Positions 1-9,929 are shown, numbered from the stretch's first letter. The stretch is DNA of 40,071 nt from Ferrovum myxofaciens (GCF_000735045.1 NZ_JPOQ01000013.1:1-40071); one strand, 5' to 3'. The notes: generated from the sequence alone by a model not told the origin. Program-made: numbers and translations.

Positions 1-90
1 AAACACTGAAATATCAACGCGTAACGAACGCAGCAACACGCTGCCCACTTTGTGCAAACCCGTCATGATATCAATTTGATTCCACTGCAT
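1..90 (-). CDS. possible 5' end of a divergent gene (partial, unrecognised)
   Basis: Reading leftward from an ATG at position 90, the frame stays open for 30 codons to the window edge (N-terminus MQWNQIDIMT). A weak GAAG precedes the ATG by about 8 bases. The frame would be divergent from the oxygen-sensing operon that starts at 137. I recognise no family, and a 30-codon open stretch could be chance, so this is only a candidate. No convincing sigma-70 promoter was seen in 91-136. Confidence 0.25.
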   Translation of the reverse strand, partial: MQWNQIDIMTGLHKVGSVLLRSLRVDISVF

Positions 91-136
91 AATTCTAACT
101 TCGCCGCATTTATATGGATACCCCACAAATATATTC

Positions 137-904
137 ATGCGCAACATTACGCTTCATCGTTCCAGCACTCATAAATTCATTCTGTTAAATGAAAGCGAAC
201 CGGGGGATGAGGGAGGGATTCGTTCCAATCAGTACCTGATCATGGAAGGGGGTGCGGCGGTCCTGTTGGATCCGGGAGGGTTCGGCGTAATGCCTCGCGT
301 ATTGGCCGAACTGCTGCGCCATACTTCCCCCGACAATCTAAAGGCCATCATGCTTTCCCACCAGGATCCCGACATCGTCGGCGGCATCTCCACATGGCTT
401 GAACTGACTCATGCACCGGTGTATGTTTCCCGGATCTGGTTACGCTTTCTGCCCCACTATGGCATCAAAACCATGGAACGTTTCATCGGTGTCCCCGATG
501 AGGGAATGGCCTGTACCTTGGCCCCGGGTTTTGACCTTCATCTCCTTCCCGCGCATTTTCTGCACTCCGAAGGACAGATCAATGTCTACGACCCGGTCTC
601 CAGGATTCTTTTTTCTGGCGACATTGGAGCCGCCATGCTCCCTGACGACCTGGATTACCCCTTTGTGGACGATTTTTCCCGACACTTGCCCTATATTGAA
701 TGGTTCCACCGGCGCTACATGTGCGGCAATCGGGCCGCCCGGTTCTGGGTGGATATGGTCTCCAAACTGGATATCGAAATGATTGCCCCGCAGCACGGAC
801 CCATTTATCGCGGTCAGTCGGTCAAGGACTTCCTGTCGTGGTTCAGGGAACTGGAATGTGGCATCGACTTGATGACCGCTCCAGGCATATTCCGATCGGC
901 CTGA
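137..904 (+). CDS. ODP-type diiron oxygen-binding metallo-beta-lactamase-fold protein
   Basis: A 255-residue stand-alone metallo-beta-lactamase-fold protein of the flavodiiron/ODP branch. The usual HxHxDH signature is replaced by HQDPD (H75, D77, D79). Further candidate ligands are H143, D162 in FSGDIG and H220 in PQHGP. This matches the H-x-E/D-x-D...H...D...H diiron ligand set of flavodiiron proteins, with Asp in place of the usual Glu. There is no flavodoxin domain, so it cannot be a complete O2/NO reductase by itself. Known ODP proteins bind O2 at the diiron site and can act as sensors beside chemotaxis proteins. As first gene of an operon encoding a globin kinase, c-di-GMP enzymes and a chemoreceptor, an oxygen-sensing role is inferred. 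No clear Shine-Dalgarno precedes the ATG. The next gene follows after four bases. Confidence 0.8.
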   Translation: MRNITLHRSSTHKFILLNESEPGDEGGIRSNQYLIMEGGAAVLLDPGGFGVMPRVLAELLRHTSPDNLKAIMLSHQDPDIVGGISTWLELTHAPVYVSRIWLRFLPHYGIKTMERFIGVPDEGMACTLAPGFDLHLLPAHFLHSEGQINVYDPVSRILFSGDIGAAMLPDDLDYPFVDDFSRHLPYIEWFHRRYMCGNRAARFWVDMVSKLDIEMIAPQHGPIYRGQSVKDFLSWFRELECGIDLMTAPGIFRSA

Positions 905-908
905 ATTG

Positions 909-3146
909 ATGAAAAACTCAGAACCCCCCACAGAAGAACCCACCGTCGATCTGGAAAGGACGCGACTGTATGTGGTCGAACGAATTGCTTCCCTACTGGA
1001 GAGTCAGGTCCGCTCCCAACTCTTCACCGAGAACATTGGCGAACTGGTCAAAAGCGTTCACCAGGAACTCTCCGAACACCTGGACCATACCCTCTCTCTG
1101 GTGGATAAATTCAACCTGGAGGATGAAGACCGGTCTTGTCTTTCCGAACGGCTTCTGTCCAGTCGTTCACGCTACGACAGGCTGGAACGGACTCTGGAAA
1201 TCCTGTTCAAGGAACGCCAGCGCCAATGGTCGCAAAACATTGCTCTTTTGCAACAAATAGCACTGGAATTCAACCATACCATAGAAGGCTTTAAAAATTC
1301 GCTGGTGGAAAAGGACCTGCTGGAACGACAAAGCAAAATCCTCGAAACCATCATGCTTTCCCATGAGAAAGTAACCCAATGGAAAGCCTTCGTTCAGGAG
1401 ATACTCTCTGGCTTTCACACCATTTTTCCCTTTAATTTCTTCTTCATTGCCTTTGTGGAAGAAAAAGGATTGTCGCTTTTTCTGTACTACCTGGGTGATT
1501 ATTCTGATGAAATAAAGGCCATGGCCAAGACCCAGTTGGTGGGCGAGGTGCTCGAACAACTGAAACTGCCCAAAGATGCGCCTCTGGACATAGAAGAATT
1601 TCACATCAGCACCAGCGAGTCCATTCACCTGCATCTGGATCACAAGGTGGAAATGGTCACGGTGCCCGTCCCGGATCTGGAAATGTCCAAACTGGACGGG
1701 ATATTGGGGTTGGCCTTCGGCTCCTCCAAAAAATTGTCGGCACAGGAAGCCAGCGTCATTCGTTCCACCCTCGCGGTCATGGTCATGGTGGTGGGGGCCA
1801 GCAAAACCCTGAGCCGTACCCTGTCTGAACTCGAATATTATTCCACCCATGATCCCTTGACCGGATTACACAACCGTCGTTATTTTCAGGAACTGCTCAG
1901 TTATGAAGAGGGCCGTTCCGAACGCCACCGCCATAACTTTTGCGTGTTGATGCTGGATCTGGACGATTTCAAGGATGTCAACGACACCTACGGACATCCC
2001 TGCGGTGACAGCGTGCTGATACAGGTCGCAGAAATCATCGTTCATTCCATGCGCAAAGGAGATATTGCCACGCGCATCGGCGGAGATGAATTTGCCATCA
2101 TCCTGACGGAAACAAACAAGGAAGGCGGCATTGCCGTGGCCGAGAAGTTGCGTCTCGGACTTCGGGAACTGTGCTTCCTCAGCCCGGATGGAAAGGAGTT
2201 TCACATCACCACCTCCATCGGCATCGTCACTTTCCCGGAGGATGGAGACAAGGTAGCCGACCTGATGACCGGAGTGGATGTAGGGCTGTACCGTGCCAAG
2301 CAAATGGGAAAAGACGGGGTGGGCACCATCCGTTCTTCCGGTGAATTACAGGCGGGCCGCACCATCCGCGACAACGCCGAAAAACTGCGTCAGGCTCTCA
2401 AGAGCCATCGCATCATCCCCTATTATCAACCCATGTTCGACCTGAAAACCGGCGAAGTCGTGGCTTTTGAAACCCTGGCACGGATGAAGGAACTCAACGG
2501 GGATACCATTTCTGCGGGAATGTTCATAGAAACCATTGAAAAGTACGGACTGGGCCGAGAACTGGATCGCATCATCCTGGAAAACGCCTTCTCTGCCCTG
2601 CATGTACTCAAGGAAAAAGGACTGCCCCTGCCGCGCCTGTTTCTGAATCTTTCTGCCCAGGAAATTCAGGGTCGGGGGATTCTTGGCTTTGCCGAACAAC
2701 TCTGCCGCGAGTTGTCCCTTTCACCCAATCTCATCGTATTTGAAATCCTGGAAAGAGATGCCATTGGTGACATGACCAATATGCGTAAATTTCTGACCAA
2801 CTTGCGGGATAAAGGGTTTTCCTTTGCCCTGGATGATTTTGGCAGTGGTTATAATTCCTTTCATTACCTGCGGGAACTCCATTTCGATTTTGTCAAACTC
2901 GACGGAGCCTTCGTCAGAAACATTCTCAACTCAAAAATCGACTATATTCTGATCAAGAACCTCAACCATCTGTGTCAGGAATTGGGCATTTTAACCGTGG
3001 CCGAGTTTGTGGAATCCCATGAAGTCCTCATGGCACTGGCGGGCATGGGAATCAATTATGCCCAGGGATTTTACCTTGGGCTCCCTGCCTCGCAAATGAC
3101 TCCGCTCCCTGATAACCTCATTATCCCGGAGACAAAACTTGAGTGA
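909..3146 (+). CDS. GGDEF-EAL cyclic-di-GMP turnover protein with cytoplasmic N-terminal sensor region
   Basis: About 745 residues with no signal peptide or membrane segment. Residues 1-140 are helical and charged, and about 145-300 look like a divergent GAF-type domain. A GGDEF domain (about 310-475) has an intact GGDEF at about 391-395 and an RxxD inhibitory site (RKGD) five residues before it. The EAL domain (about 490-735) reads ETLAR at the signature. It keeps the Asn of NLS, Glu of FEILE, the DDFGSG pair, Lys of VKLD, Glu of VAEFVE and Gln of AQGF, so phosphodiesterase activity is plausible. It may therefore both make and degrade c-di-GMP. ATG 909 is preferred over the adjacent TTG 906. 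It sits four bases after the ODP gene and overlaps the downstream kinase by 8 bp, so it is translationally linked to both. Confidence 0.9.
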   Translation: MKNSEPPTEEPTVDLERTRLYVVERIASLLESQVRSQLFTENIGELVKSVHQELSEHLDHTLSLVDKFNLEDEDRSCLSERLLSSRSRYDRLERTLEILFKERQRQWSQNIALLQQIALEFNHTIEGFKNSLVEKDLLERQSKILETIMLSHEKVTQWKAFVQEILSGFHTIFPFNFFFIAFVEEKGLSLFLYYLGDYSDEIKAMAKTQLVGEVLEQLKLPKDAPLDIEEFHISTSESIHLHLDHKVEMVTVPVPDLEMSKLDGILGLAFGSSKKLSAQEASVIRSTLAVMVMVVGASKTLSRTLSELEYYSTHDPLTGLHNRRYFQELLSYEEGRSERHRHNFCVLMLDLDDFKDVNDTYGHPCGDSVLIQVAEIIVHSMRKGDIATRIGGDEFAIILTETNKEGGIAVAEKLRLGLRELCFLSPDGKEFHITTSIGIVTFPEDGDKVADLMTGVDVGLYRAKQMGKDGVGTIRSSGELQAGRTIRDNAEKLRQALKSHRIIPYYQPMFDLKTGEVVAFETLARMKELNGDTISAGMFIETIEKYGLGRELDRIILENAFSALHVLKEKGLPLPRLFLNLSAQEIQGRGILGFAEQLCRELSLSPNLIVFEILERDAIGDMTNMRKFLTNLRDKGFSFALDDFGSGYNSFHYLRELHFDFVKLDGAFVRNILNSKIDYILIKNLNHLCQELGILTVAEFVESHEVLMALAGMGINYAQGFYLGLPASQMTPLPDNLIIPETKLE

Positions 3147-4713
3147 CCCTCTGACCCCTCTCATCGAGCCCAGCGAACTGGCTTCGAGAAAGACTTTTAT
3201 CGGGCTGGAAGAAAGCGATTTTCTCCTGCTCCAGGCTTCCTTGCCAAAAGACAAGGAAGTCTTGGCGGAGATTGCCCAGACGCTCAACATCCACCTCGCC
3301 CAACTGGATGAAACCCGCCTCTATTTCAGTGACCCCGAAGTGGCGCAGCGCTTGCAACAGGCACAGGTGGACTATTTTCATAGTCTGTTCACGGGGCCCC
3401 ACGATGCGTCCTTCTTCCAGAAACGCTTTCTCGTGGGCCAACGACATCATCAAATCGGTCTGAAACCCGAGTGGTACATTGGGGCCTTTTGTCACTACCT
3501 CGTGGGGATTCTCCGCCATATTCATGAGGAGCACCCCACCGATGCGCTGGAACGAACCTTATCCCTTGTCAAAATCGCCTTATTTGACATCAGTTTGACC
3601 ACTGAGGCTTATTTTCGCGCCGAACACGAACAACTCACCCTTCTTTCCAAGGTTTTTCAGGACAATATCGAAGGCGTGGTCATTACCGATTCCGAGGGCA
3701 CCATTCAACATGCCAACAAGATGTCCGGACGACTGATTGGCATTCCCCCTAACCTTTTGATTGGCACTGCCTTCACGGAACTGATGGCCATGCCTGCAGC
3801 CTCACCTTCCTTCGCGGATCTATGCAGCAACGCCCTCGAACAGGAACAATGGCAGGGGGAGGTGGAATTGAACCGGGTCGGAACCCCAGCCTTTCCGGCC
3901 AAAGTGACCATCATGGGCATGGATGCCTCCCGGCCGGACCTTCGGCAATGGGTCGTCGAATTTACCGATATCACGGAAGCCAGGCGCAACCAGGCTGACC
4001 TCGCCGCAAGGACAGAGGAATTATTCCGGTCCAACCGGGATCTCGAACAATTTGCCTATATTGCCTCCCATGATCTGCAAGAGCCTCTACGCATGGTGGC
4101 CAGTTACACCCAGTTGCTGGCGCGGCGCTATCAAGGAAAACTTGACGCAGATGCCGATGAATTCATTCACTATGCCGTGGATGGTGCCGAGCGCATGCAG
4201 CAACTGATCAATGATCTTCTCACCTTTTCCAGAATTGGTACCCAAGGAAGCCAGCATAAGCTGGTGGATATCCAGCTCATTCTGAATCGCGCCCTCTTCA
4301 ATCTGAAAAGCACCATGGAAGACACCCAGTCCCTGGTCACCCATGGTCCCCTCCCCGAAGTTCATGGCGATACAACCCAACTGGTGCAGTTATTCCAGAA
4401 TTTGATCGGCAATGCCATCAAATTCCACAGCCAGGACTCTCCCCGAATTCACATCGAGGTCCTGGAACGGGAACAGGATTGGTTGTTTTCCGTGCTGGAT
4501 AATGGCATCGGAATTGCCCCGGAGTATGCGCAACAGGTTTTCTCGATCTTCCAACGACTGCATAGCCGCAAGGAATACCCTGGTACGGGTATTGGTCTGG
4601 CACTGTGCAAAAAGATCGTGGAACGTCATCACGGAAAGATATGGGTCGAACCGGCACAGAAGGGCTCCGGTTCTTTGTTTCAATTCACGTTGATCAAGGA
4701 GCACACAAAATGA
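3139..4713 (+). CDS. globin-coupled PAS sensor histidine kinase
   Basis: 524 residues, soluble. Residues about 15-160 match a globin-coupled-sensor (protoglobin) domain: the pattern [10 protein letters not shown] followed by EWYIGAF, with H103 as the likely proximal heme ligand. A PAS domain (about 165-285) follows. Next come a HisKA domain with H311 in ASHDLQEPL (the phytochrome-type H-box) and a HATPase domain with N-box [10 protein letters not shown] and G-boxes DNGIGI and GTGIGLAL. The expected activity is O2- or redox-dependent autophosphorylation, with transfer to the response regulator in the next gene (ATGA overlap). By rough alignment the usual distal B10 Tyr is not obvious (Asn near 50), which may alter ligand behaviour. 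The start is a TTG overlapping the upstream stop, supported by GGAG at 3128-3131. Confidence 0.88.
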   Translation: MSDPLTPLIEPSELASRKTFIGLEESDFLLLQASLPKDKEVLAEIAQTLNIHLAQLDETRLYFSDPEVAQRLQQAQVDYFHSLFTGPHDASFFQKRFLVGQRHHQIGLKPEWYIGAFCHYLVGILRHIHEEHPTDALERTLSLVKIALFDISLTTEAYFRAEHEQLTLLSKVFQDNIEGVVITDSEGTIQHANKMSGRLIGIPPNLLIGTAFTELMAMPAASPSFADLCSNALEQEQWQGEVELNRVGTPAFPAKVTIMGMDASRPDLRQWVVEFTDITEARRNQADLAARTEELFRSNRDLEQFAYIASHDLQEPLRMVASYTQLLARRYQGKLDADADEFIHYAVDGAERMQQLINDLLTFSRIGTQGSQHKLVDIQLILNRALFNLKSTMEDTQSLVTHGPLPEVHGDTTQLVQLFQNLIGNAIKFHSQDSPRIHIEVLEREQDWLFSVLDNGIGIAPEYAQQVFSIFQRLHSRKEYPGTGIGLALCKKIVERHHGKIWVEPAQKGSGSLFQFTLIKEHTK

Positions 4714-5165
4714 GCGGACCGATGGGGCGACCAGCCGAGTTTCTGCTGGTGGAAGACAATCCGGGGGACGTGCGACTGACTAAAGAAGCTCTCGCAGAGA
4801 GCAAACTCTACAATAACCTGAACGTCGTCCCTGACGGTCTGGAAGCCTTGCGTTTTCTGCGCCAGGAAGCGCCTTATGAAAATGCGCCCCGTCCCGATGT
4901 TATTCTTCTCGATCTCAACCTGCCCAAAATCGATGGACGGGAGGTATTGGCCACCATCAAATCCACGCCGGAGTTCAAACGTATCCCCGTCGTCGTCATT
5001 TCTTCCTCTGAAGCAGAGGCCGACATCCTCCGATCCTATGACCTGCATGTGAACTGCTATGTCACCAAGCCAGTCAATCTCGATCAATTCATCAAAGTCG
5101 TTCAATCCATCGAATCCTTCTGGCTAACCATCGTCAAACTTCCACAAATTTTACCGGAATCATGA
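4710..5165 (+). CDS. single-domain response regulator, Rcp1-like
   Basis: 151 residues forming one receiver domain and no output domain. The acidic pocket is in LLVEDNPGD, the phospho-acceptor is D68 in VILLDLNLP, and the conserved Lys is in YVTKP. The extended loop (YENAPRP) before the phospho-acceptor strand is typical of Rcp1-type partners of phytochrome-like kinases, which matches the H-box type of the kinase immediately upstream. ATG 4710 overlaps the kinase stop (ATGA), with AAGGAG at 4697-4702; longer upstream starts would lie inside the kinase. It probably relays phosphate from the globin kinase to the REC-containing c-di-GMP protein encoded next, or acts by protein interaction. Confidence 0.92.
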   Translation: MSGPMGRPAEFLLVEDNPGDVRLTKEALAESKLYNNLNVVPDGLEALRFLRQEAPYENAPRPDVILLDLNLPKIDGREVLATIKSTPEFKRIPVVVISSSEAEADILRSYDLHVNCYVTKPVNLDQFIKVVQSIESFWLTIVKLPQILPES

Positions 5166-7255
5166 AACTCCTTCTGGTCGAAGACAATCCTGGAGATGCC
5201 AGGTTATTCAACCTGATGCTGCTGGGTGAGAGTCCGCCCATCGAACTGATTCATTGTGAATCCTTGAACGGTGCCTTGATGATCATCGAGGAATCCCGTG
5301 TCACGTCTTCTCCCTTTGATGCCATACTTCTGGATCTGTCGCTGCCGGATAGCCAAGGGGTGGAAACCTTCCACCGCATCCATGAAGTTGCGCCCGATAT
5401 TCCCATCGTCATTCTGACAGCACTCAATGACAAAATCGTGGCTTCCCGACTGGCTTCACTGGGGGCACAGGATTATCTCGTCAAGGGATTCGTTGAAGCC
5501 GACCTGATGATCCGCTCGCTTCACTATGCGATCGAACGGAAGAAAACCGAAGTGGGCCTGAAAATGGTCTCGAAAGTCTTCGAATGTATGCTGGAAGGCA
5601 TCGTCATGGTGGACAGTGATCTATTGATCACCCATGTCAACCAGGCTTTTATCAACATCATGGGCTATCAGGCTGAGGAGGTCATCGGACGCCCGGTACA
5701 GATGCTCCTGTCTGAGCGACAGGAAAATACGTTCTCCATGCTTTGGAACATATTGACCACCCAGGGGTCATGGCAGGGAGAGGTCTGGCAACGACGTAAA
5801 TCGGGAGAGATCTTTCCCTCTCACTTGAGCGCCAGTGAAGTGACCCGCTCCAAACGGGAGTCTTCCCGGTTTGTCATCGTTTTTTCCGACATTTCGGACA
5901 TCAAATTGTCCGAGAAAAGACTTCATTATCTGGCCCATCATGATCCGCTCACGGGTCTGCCCAATCGTCTCTTTCTCAATGACCGCCTGGAACAGGCCAT
6001 CCTCCACGGAAAACGCCAGAAAACCGGCGTAACGGTCATGTTCATCGACATCGATCATTTCAAACAGATCAATGACTCCATGGGTCATGCCGCCGGTGAC
6101 CAACTCCTTAGAACCACTGCCGAACGACTGGTCACGTCCATCCGTGAAACAGATACGGTTGCCCGTCTGGGAGGCGATGAATTTGCCATCATTCTCACCG
6201 ATATCCACCTGACCAGTGATCTCGAAACCCTCGCCAAAAAGATTCTGGATACGGTTTCCCAACCGGTCTTCCTTCAGGAATTGGGGCTGGTAAACTTATC
6301 CGTCAGCATTGGCATCGCTTCTCACCGTGCCGAACTGTCCGCAGACGAGTTACTGGAGAAGGCGGATACCGCCATGTATGTGGCAAAAAAGTCCGGCAGA
6401 AATCAATTTCGCTTCTTCAGTCCACATCTGGATTCCACCGATATCCAAGCCAGTAAAATCGAAGCGGAAACCCTTCAAGCATTGGACTACCAGGAATATT
6501 CCTTGAGTTACCAACCTCAGTTTGACCTATCCTCCGGGAAGGTCATCGGGGTTGAAGCATTACTCCGCTGGCAGCATCCCCAGCACGGTTTGTTACAGGC
6601 CTCGGATTTCATTTCTTCCCTGGAAGATTCGGGATTGATCATTCCCCTGGGCGAATGGATCCTCACCACGGCCTGCCAGGAGTGGAAATCCTGGTGTGCA
6701 CGGGGCCAAGACCCCATCAAACTGGCCATCAATCTGACGTACAAGCAGTTCAATCATGACGGTTTTTTGGTCATGGTGGAAAAGGTCCTGCGCCAAACCG
6801 GTATGGAACCCTGTTGGCTGGAGTTTGAACTGGCACGGCACATCTTTACGGAAAACCGCAGTCGTCATTTTACGGTGATTCAGTCGCTCAAGAACCTGGG
6901 GATTCGTATCGCCATCAACGGATTCGACTCAGGGATTTCTTCGCTCAACACCCTCCACCAACTAAAAATCGACACCCTCAAGGTGGATCGTTCTCTTTTG
7001 ACCGATCTCGGTCATAGCAAAGGGAATGCACTTTACACCCGACTCATCCTGTCTCTAGCCCAGAGTTTCGATTTGAAAAGTGTGGCAGAAGGCGTGGAAA
7101 ACGCACAACAACTCACCTTTCTGTCCGATCACCATTGCACTGAAGTCCAAGGATTTCTATTGTCCCATCCACTGGTGGCTGAAGATCTTTTTCGCCTGAT
7201 TGAAAAACAGAACAAAGACTCTCATCTGCCCTCCAATCCTGAAAATTCCCCATGA
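5162..7255 (+). CDS. REC-PAS-GGDEF-EAL response regulator; EAL domain probably inactive
   Basis: 697 residues. The receiver domain (1-120) has D58 in LLDLSLP. A PAS domain follows (about 135-245). The GGDEF domain (about 255-420) has intact GGDEF at 337-341 and an RxxD I-site (RETD, 328-331). The EAL domain (about 435-685) keeps E465-A-L, N524, K607, E643 and Q663. However, the catalytic DDFG is replaced by NGFD (585-588), and the usual ExTE Glu position reads LAR (557-559). Loss of the paired Asp metal ligands suggests the domain cannot hydrolyse c-di-GMP and may act as a binding or regulatory module, leaving a phosphorylation-controlled diguanylate cyclase. Its start overlaps the stop of the small regulator (ATGA), and its own stop overlaps the chemoreceptor start (ATGA). 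Confidence 0.9.
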   Translation: MKLLLVEDNPGDARLFNLMLLGESPPIELIHCESLNGALMIIEESRVTSSPFDAILLDLSLPDSQGVETFHRIHEVAPDIPIVILTALNDKIVASRLASLGAQDYLVKGFVEADLMIRSLHYAIERKKTEVGLKMVSKVFECMLEGIVMVDSDLLITHVNQAFINIMGYQAEEVIGRPVQMLLSERQENTFSMLWNILTTQGSWQGEVWQRRKSGEIFPSHLSASEVTRSKRESSRFVIVFSDISDIKLSEKRLHYLAHHDPLTGLPNRLFLNDRLEQAILHGKRQKTGVTVMFIDIDHFKQINDSMGHAAGDQLLRTTAERLVTSIRETDTVARLGGDEFAIILTDIHLTSDLETLAKKILDTVSQPVFLQELGLVNLSVSIGIASHRAELSADELLEKADTAMYVAKKSGRNQFRFFSPHLDSTDIQASKIEAETLQALDYQEYSLSYQPQFDLSSGKVIGVEALLRWQHPQHGLLQASDFISSLEDSGLIIPLGEWILTTACQEWKSWCARGQDPIKLAINLTYKQFNHDGFLVMVEKVLRQTGMEPCWLEFELARHIFTENRSRHFTVIQSLKNLGIRIAINGFDSGISSLNTLHQLKIDTLKVDRSLLTDLGHSKGNALYTRLILSLAQSFDLKSVAEGVENAQQLTFLSDHHCTEVQGFLLSHPLVAEDLFRLIEKQNKDSHLPSNPENSP

Positions 7256-9321
7256 AAATCAATCTACCGGTCACGCAAATTGAAGTACCCTTTCCCCCTG
7301 GCACACGTATCGTTTCAAAAACCGATCTCAAGGGAATCATCACGTATGTGAACGAAGGTTTCGTGAACATCAGTGGGTTTTCGCGCGACGAATTGATTGG
7401 CAAAAGCCACAATCTCGTGCGCCATCCCGATATGCCGCCCCAGGCCTTCCAGTGGTTTTGGGATACCCTGAAACAAGGACTGCCCTGGCGAGGCATCGTC
7501 AAAAACCGATGTAAAAACGGAGACCATTACTGGGTTAATGCACTGGTGGTTCCCGTACTCAATAAGGGAAAAATCGCCGGTTACATGTCTGTCCGGCGCA
7601 TGGCTACCCCCACTCAAATTCAGCAAGCAAAGGACCTTTATGAAAAGTTGGCGCTTACCGATGCGCCCATCGTTTCAAAGTTTGAACGTTATAAGTTCAA
7701 AAACTTTTCGCTTCAAACCAAAATCCAGTTGGTCATTCAATGCACCTTGCTGATCGTTTTTACTGCAGCCCAACTTTGGATTTCCCACGACTTCAGAGAT
7801 GAAATGATTTTGTCGGCGCAGGAACGGGCCATCGGAATTTCAAACTCGCTCATCGATGGAGCCAACATGCTCATGGAAACCGGCACCATTGCGGACATCG
7901 ACAATCGAAAATTACTGCTCAAGAAAATCGCCTCCACCGGGCATATCACCGCCTTGCACCTGATACGCGCCCCTCAGGTGGTACAACAATTCGGCCCGGG
8001 TCTTCCAGAAGAACACATCCGCGACACCACAGAACAACAGGCCATAGACAACAAAACCAATTTCTTTTCGCTCACTAAAAATGCCGAAGGAATTCCTCTT
8101 TATCGAGCAGTCATTCCCTATATCGTCAGCCACAATTTTCATGGAACGGATTGTCTCCTGTGTCATCTGGTACAAGTGGGCAGTGTGAATGGAGCCGCCG
8201 ATATCGTGCTGGACCTGAGCGACGACTTCAGCCGGTTGCACGGGTTACAGTTCAAGTTGCTCGCCGGACAAATTGCCTTGCAACTCTTTCTTTTGCTGTT
8301 CATTGGCCGATGCATCACGACGTTTGTTAAACGTCCCCTCAAGGAGGCCATGTCCCAATTCGAACAACTCATGGAAGGAGACCTCGACCCGCCCATTGAT
8401 ATCTCCGGCCGTGATGAAATGGGCCACCTGCTCTGCAAACTTCAAACGATGCAGGCCTATGTTCAGGTCATGCTTGACGAAATGGAACTCTCTGTCTCCT
8501 TCATTGTGGTCCGGAGCAATAATCTTCATGCTCAGGTACTCAGTGTTGCTTCCCATTCAAAGGAACAGCAGGGACATATCCAGCGGATCGTGGATACCAT
8601 GAAGGAATTCAGCCAATCCGTGTCATCGGTGGCCCATGCAGCGGCGGATTCCGCCACTGCGGCCAATCATTCTCTGGTCATTGTGAATCAGAACAGTACC
8701 CGTATCACCCAAAGTGTGGAATTTACTGCGCACGTCGTGGAGACGGTTCAGTCCTCCAGCAAAGCCATTGGGGAACTTCAAACGGCGATCCAGGAAATCG
8801 GTAGTGTTACCCAGGTGATCAATGAAATTGCCGAACAGACCAACTTGCTGGCTCTCAACGCTGCCATCGAGGCCGCACGGGCAGGAGAACAGGGGCGGGG
8901 GTTCGCCGTCGTTGCCGACGAAGTCAGAAAACTAGCCGAACGCACCCGCAAAAGCACCACGGACATCACCCGGATGGTGAATAACATTCAACTGATCACC
9001 AGCACGGCGGTCACCTCCATGAATCAGGCGGTGTCAGAAGTCGAGCAGGAAATTCTGCATACCAAGGAAAACGAGAAAGGCCTGAAAACAATCCTGGCAA
9101 TCAGTCAAGAGGTCACGGAAAAGGCCAATGACATCGCTAAAACGGCCCATGAGCAATCCATGGCTGGGGATGAAGTCACTCAACGCCTGGCACAAATCTC
9201 GGACCTGGTTACCCATAACTCCACCGTTGCCGACGAAGCCAAACAAGCTTCCGAGGAATTGCTGACCACTTCACGGGAACTGAAAACCATGGTACAGCAC
9301 TTCGAGGTTCATTCCCTTTGA
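7252..9321 (+). CDS. chemoreceptor with Aer-like PAS domain and periplasmic c-type heme motif
   Basis: 689 residues. The N-terminal PAS domain (about 15-120) resembles the FAD-binding PAS of Aer (NLVRHPDMP, the WRGIVKNR region). TM1 is at about 157-177 and TM2 at about 336-356. Between them lies a roughly 155-residue periplasmic domain with a CxxCH motif (C301, C304, H305), the covalent attachment site for c-type heme. HAMP follows (about 356-410), then a methyl-accepting signalling domain with its hairpin tip around 525-565 ([20 protein letters not shown]). No C-terminal CheR/CheB-tethering pentapeptide is seen. The protein may read cytoplasmic redox through flavin and periplasmic O2/redox/NO through heme, passing the signal to CheA/CheW encoded elsewhere. 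It is the last gene of the operon and overlaps plsY tail to tail by 13 bp. Confidence 0.9.
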   Translation: MKINLPVTQIEVPFPPGTRIVSKTDLKGIITYVNEGFVNISGFSRDELIGKSHNLVRHPDMPPQAFQWFWDTLKQGLPWRGIVKNRCKNGDHYWVNALVVPVLNKGKIAGYMSVRRMATPTQIQQAKDLYEKLALTDAPIVSKFERYKFKNFSLQTKIQLVIQCTLLIVFTAAQLWISHDFRDEMILSAQERAIGISNSLIDGANMLMETGTIADIDNRKLLLKKIASTGHITALHLIRAPQVVQQFGPGLPEEHIRDTTEQQAIDNKTNFFSLTKNAEGIPLYRAVIPYIVSHNFHGTDCLLCHLVQVGSVNGAADIVLDLSDDFSRLHGLQFKLLAGQIALQLFLLLFIGRCITTFVKRPLKEAMSQFEQLMEGDLDPPIDISGRDEMGHLLCKLQTMQAYVQVMLDEMELSVSFIVVRSNNLHAQVLSVASHSKEQQGHIQRIVDTMKEFSQSVSSVAHAAADSATAANHSLVIVNQNSTRITQSVEFTAHVVETVQSSSKAIGELQTAIQEIGSVTQVINEIAEQTNLLALNAAIEAARAGEQGRGFAVVADEVRKLAERTRKSTTDITRMVNNIQLITSTAVTSMNQAVSEVEQEILHTKENEKGLKTILAISQEVTEKANDIAKTAHEQSMAGDEVTQRLAQISDLVTHNSTVADEAKQASEELLTTSRELKTMVQHFEVHSL

Positions 9322-9926
9322 CGAAAAATGGTTTCCTGCCCCGCCAGAAGTTTGCGAATATTGGCGTGGTGATGCAGCAGCAAAATCACGGCCAGAAGAA
9401 ATACGGTCCCTCGCAGAAGCCAGGTCTGTAAAAAAAACAGACCAAAGAAGGGGGTTGCCAGGGAGGTACACAGGGCCGACAGGGAAGAAATACGGGTTAC
9501 CGCCATGACGGACAGCCAGACCACCAGGGAGCACAGCCCCATCAAGGGATTGAGCGCCAATAAAATACCCAGGGCCGTGGCCACACCCTTGCCCCCCTTG
9601 AACCTGAAAAAGACAGGATACCCATGGCCCAGGAAAACGGCAATCGCCACTAATGCCACAGCCCCCTCTGCTATCCCCAAGGGTACGAGGACATGAATCG
9701 CCAGCCACACCGCCAGCCACCCCTTGACCGCATCTCCCAGGAGTACAATGGCTGCCCCCAGACGACTGCCTCCCCGCAGCATGTTGGTGGCACCAGGGTT
9801 TTTGGAACCGAAGGAGCGCGGATCCGGCAGTTTCATGACCTGACTGACCAATACGGCAAAGGATACGGACCCCATCAGATAGGCGCCTAATGTGATAAGG
9901 AACAGGACAAGTGGGTCTGAGGTCAT
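9309..9926 (-). CDS. plsY: acyl-phosphate:glycerol-3-phosphate acyltransferase PlsY
   Basis: 205 residues, an integral inner-membrane protein with several hydrophobic helices. The conserved cytoplasmic motifs are visible: SKNPGATN (about 41-48), [16 protein letters not shown] (about 102-117) and the ISSLSAL stretch (about 145). PlsY transfers the acyl group from acyl-phosphate to glycerol 3-phosphate, the first acylation step of phospholipid synthesis (partner PlsX is not in this window). The ATG lies three bases downstream of the xerD stop, so the two are probably co-transcribed. Confidence 0.95.
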   Translation of the reverse strand: MTSDPLVLFLITLGAYLMGSVSFAVLVSQVMKLPDPRSFGSKNPGATNMLRGGSRLGAAIVLLGDAVKGWLAVWLAIHVLVPLGIAEGAVALVAIAVFLGHGYPVFFRFKGGKGVATALGILLALNPLMGLCSLVVWLSVMAVTRISSLSALCTSLATPFFGLFFLQTWLLRGTVFLLAVILLLHHHANIRKLLAGQETIFRQRE

Positions 9927-9929
9927 GAA

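Noticed and set aside
440-943. Long open frame on the minus strand opposite the ODP gene
   Set aside because: It lies wholly antisense to a gene with clear family motifs, has no family-like sequence and no ribosome-binding site; a shadow of codon bias.
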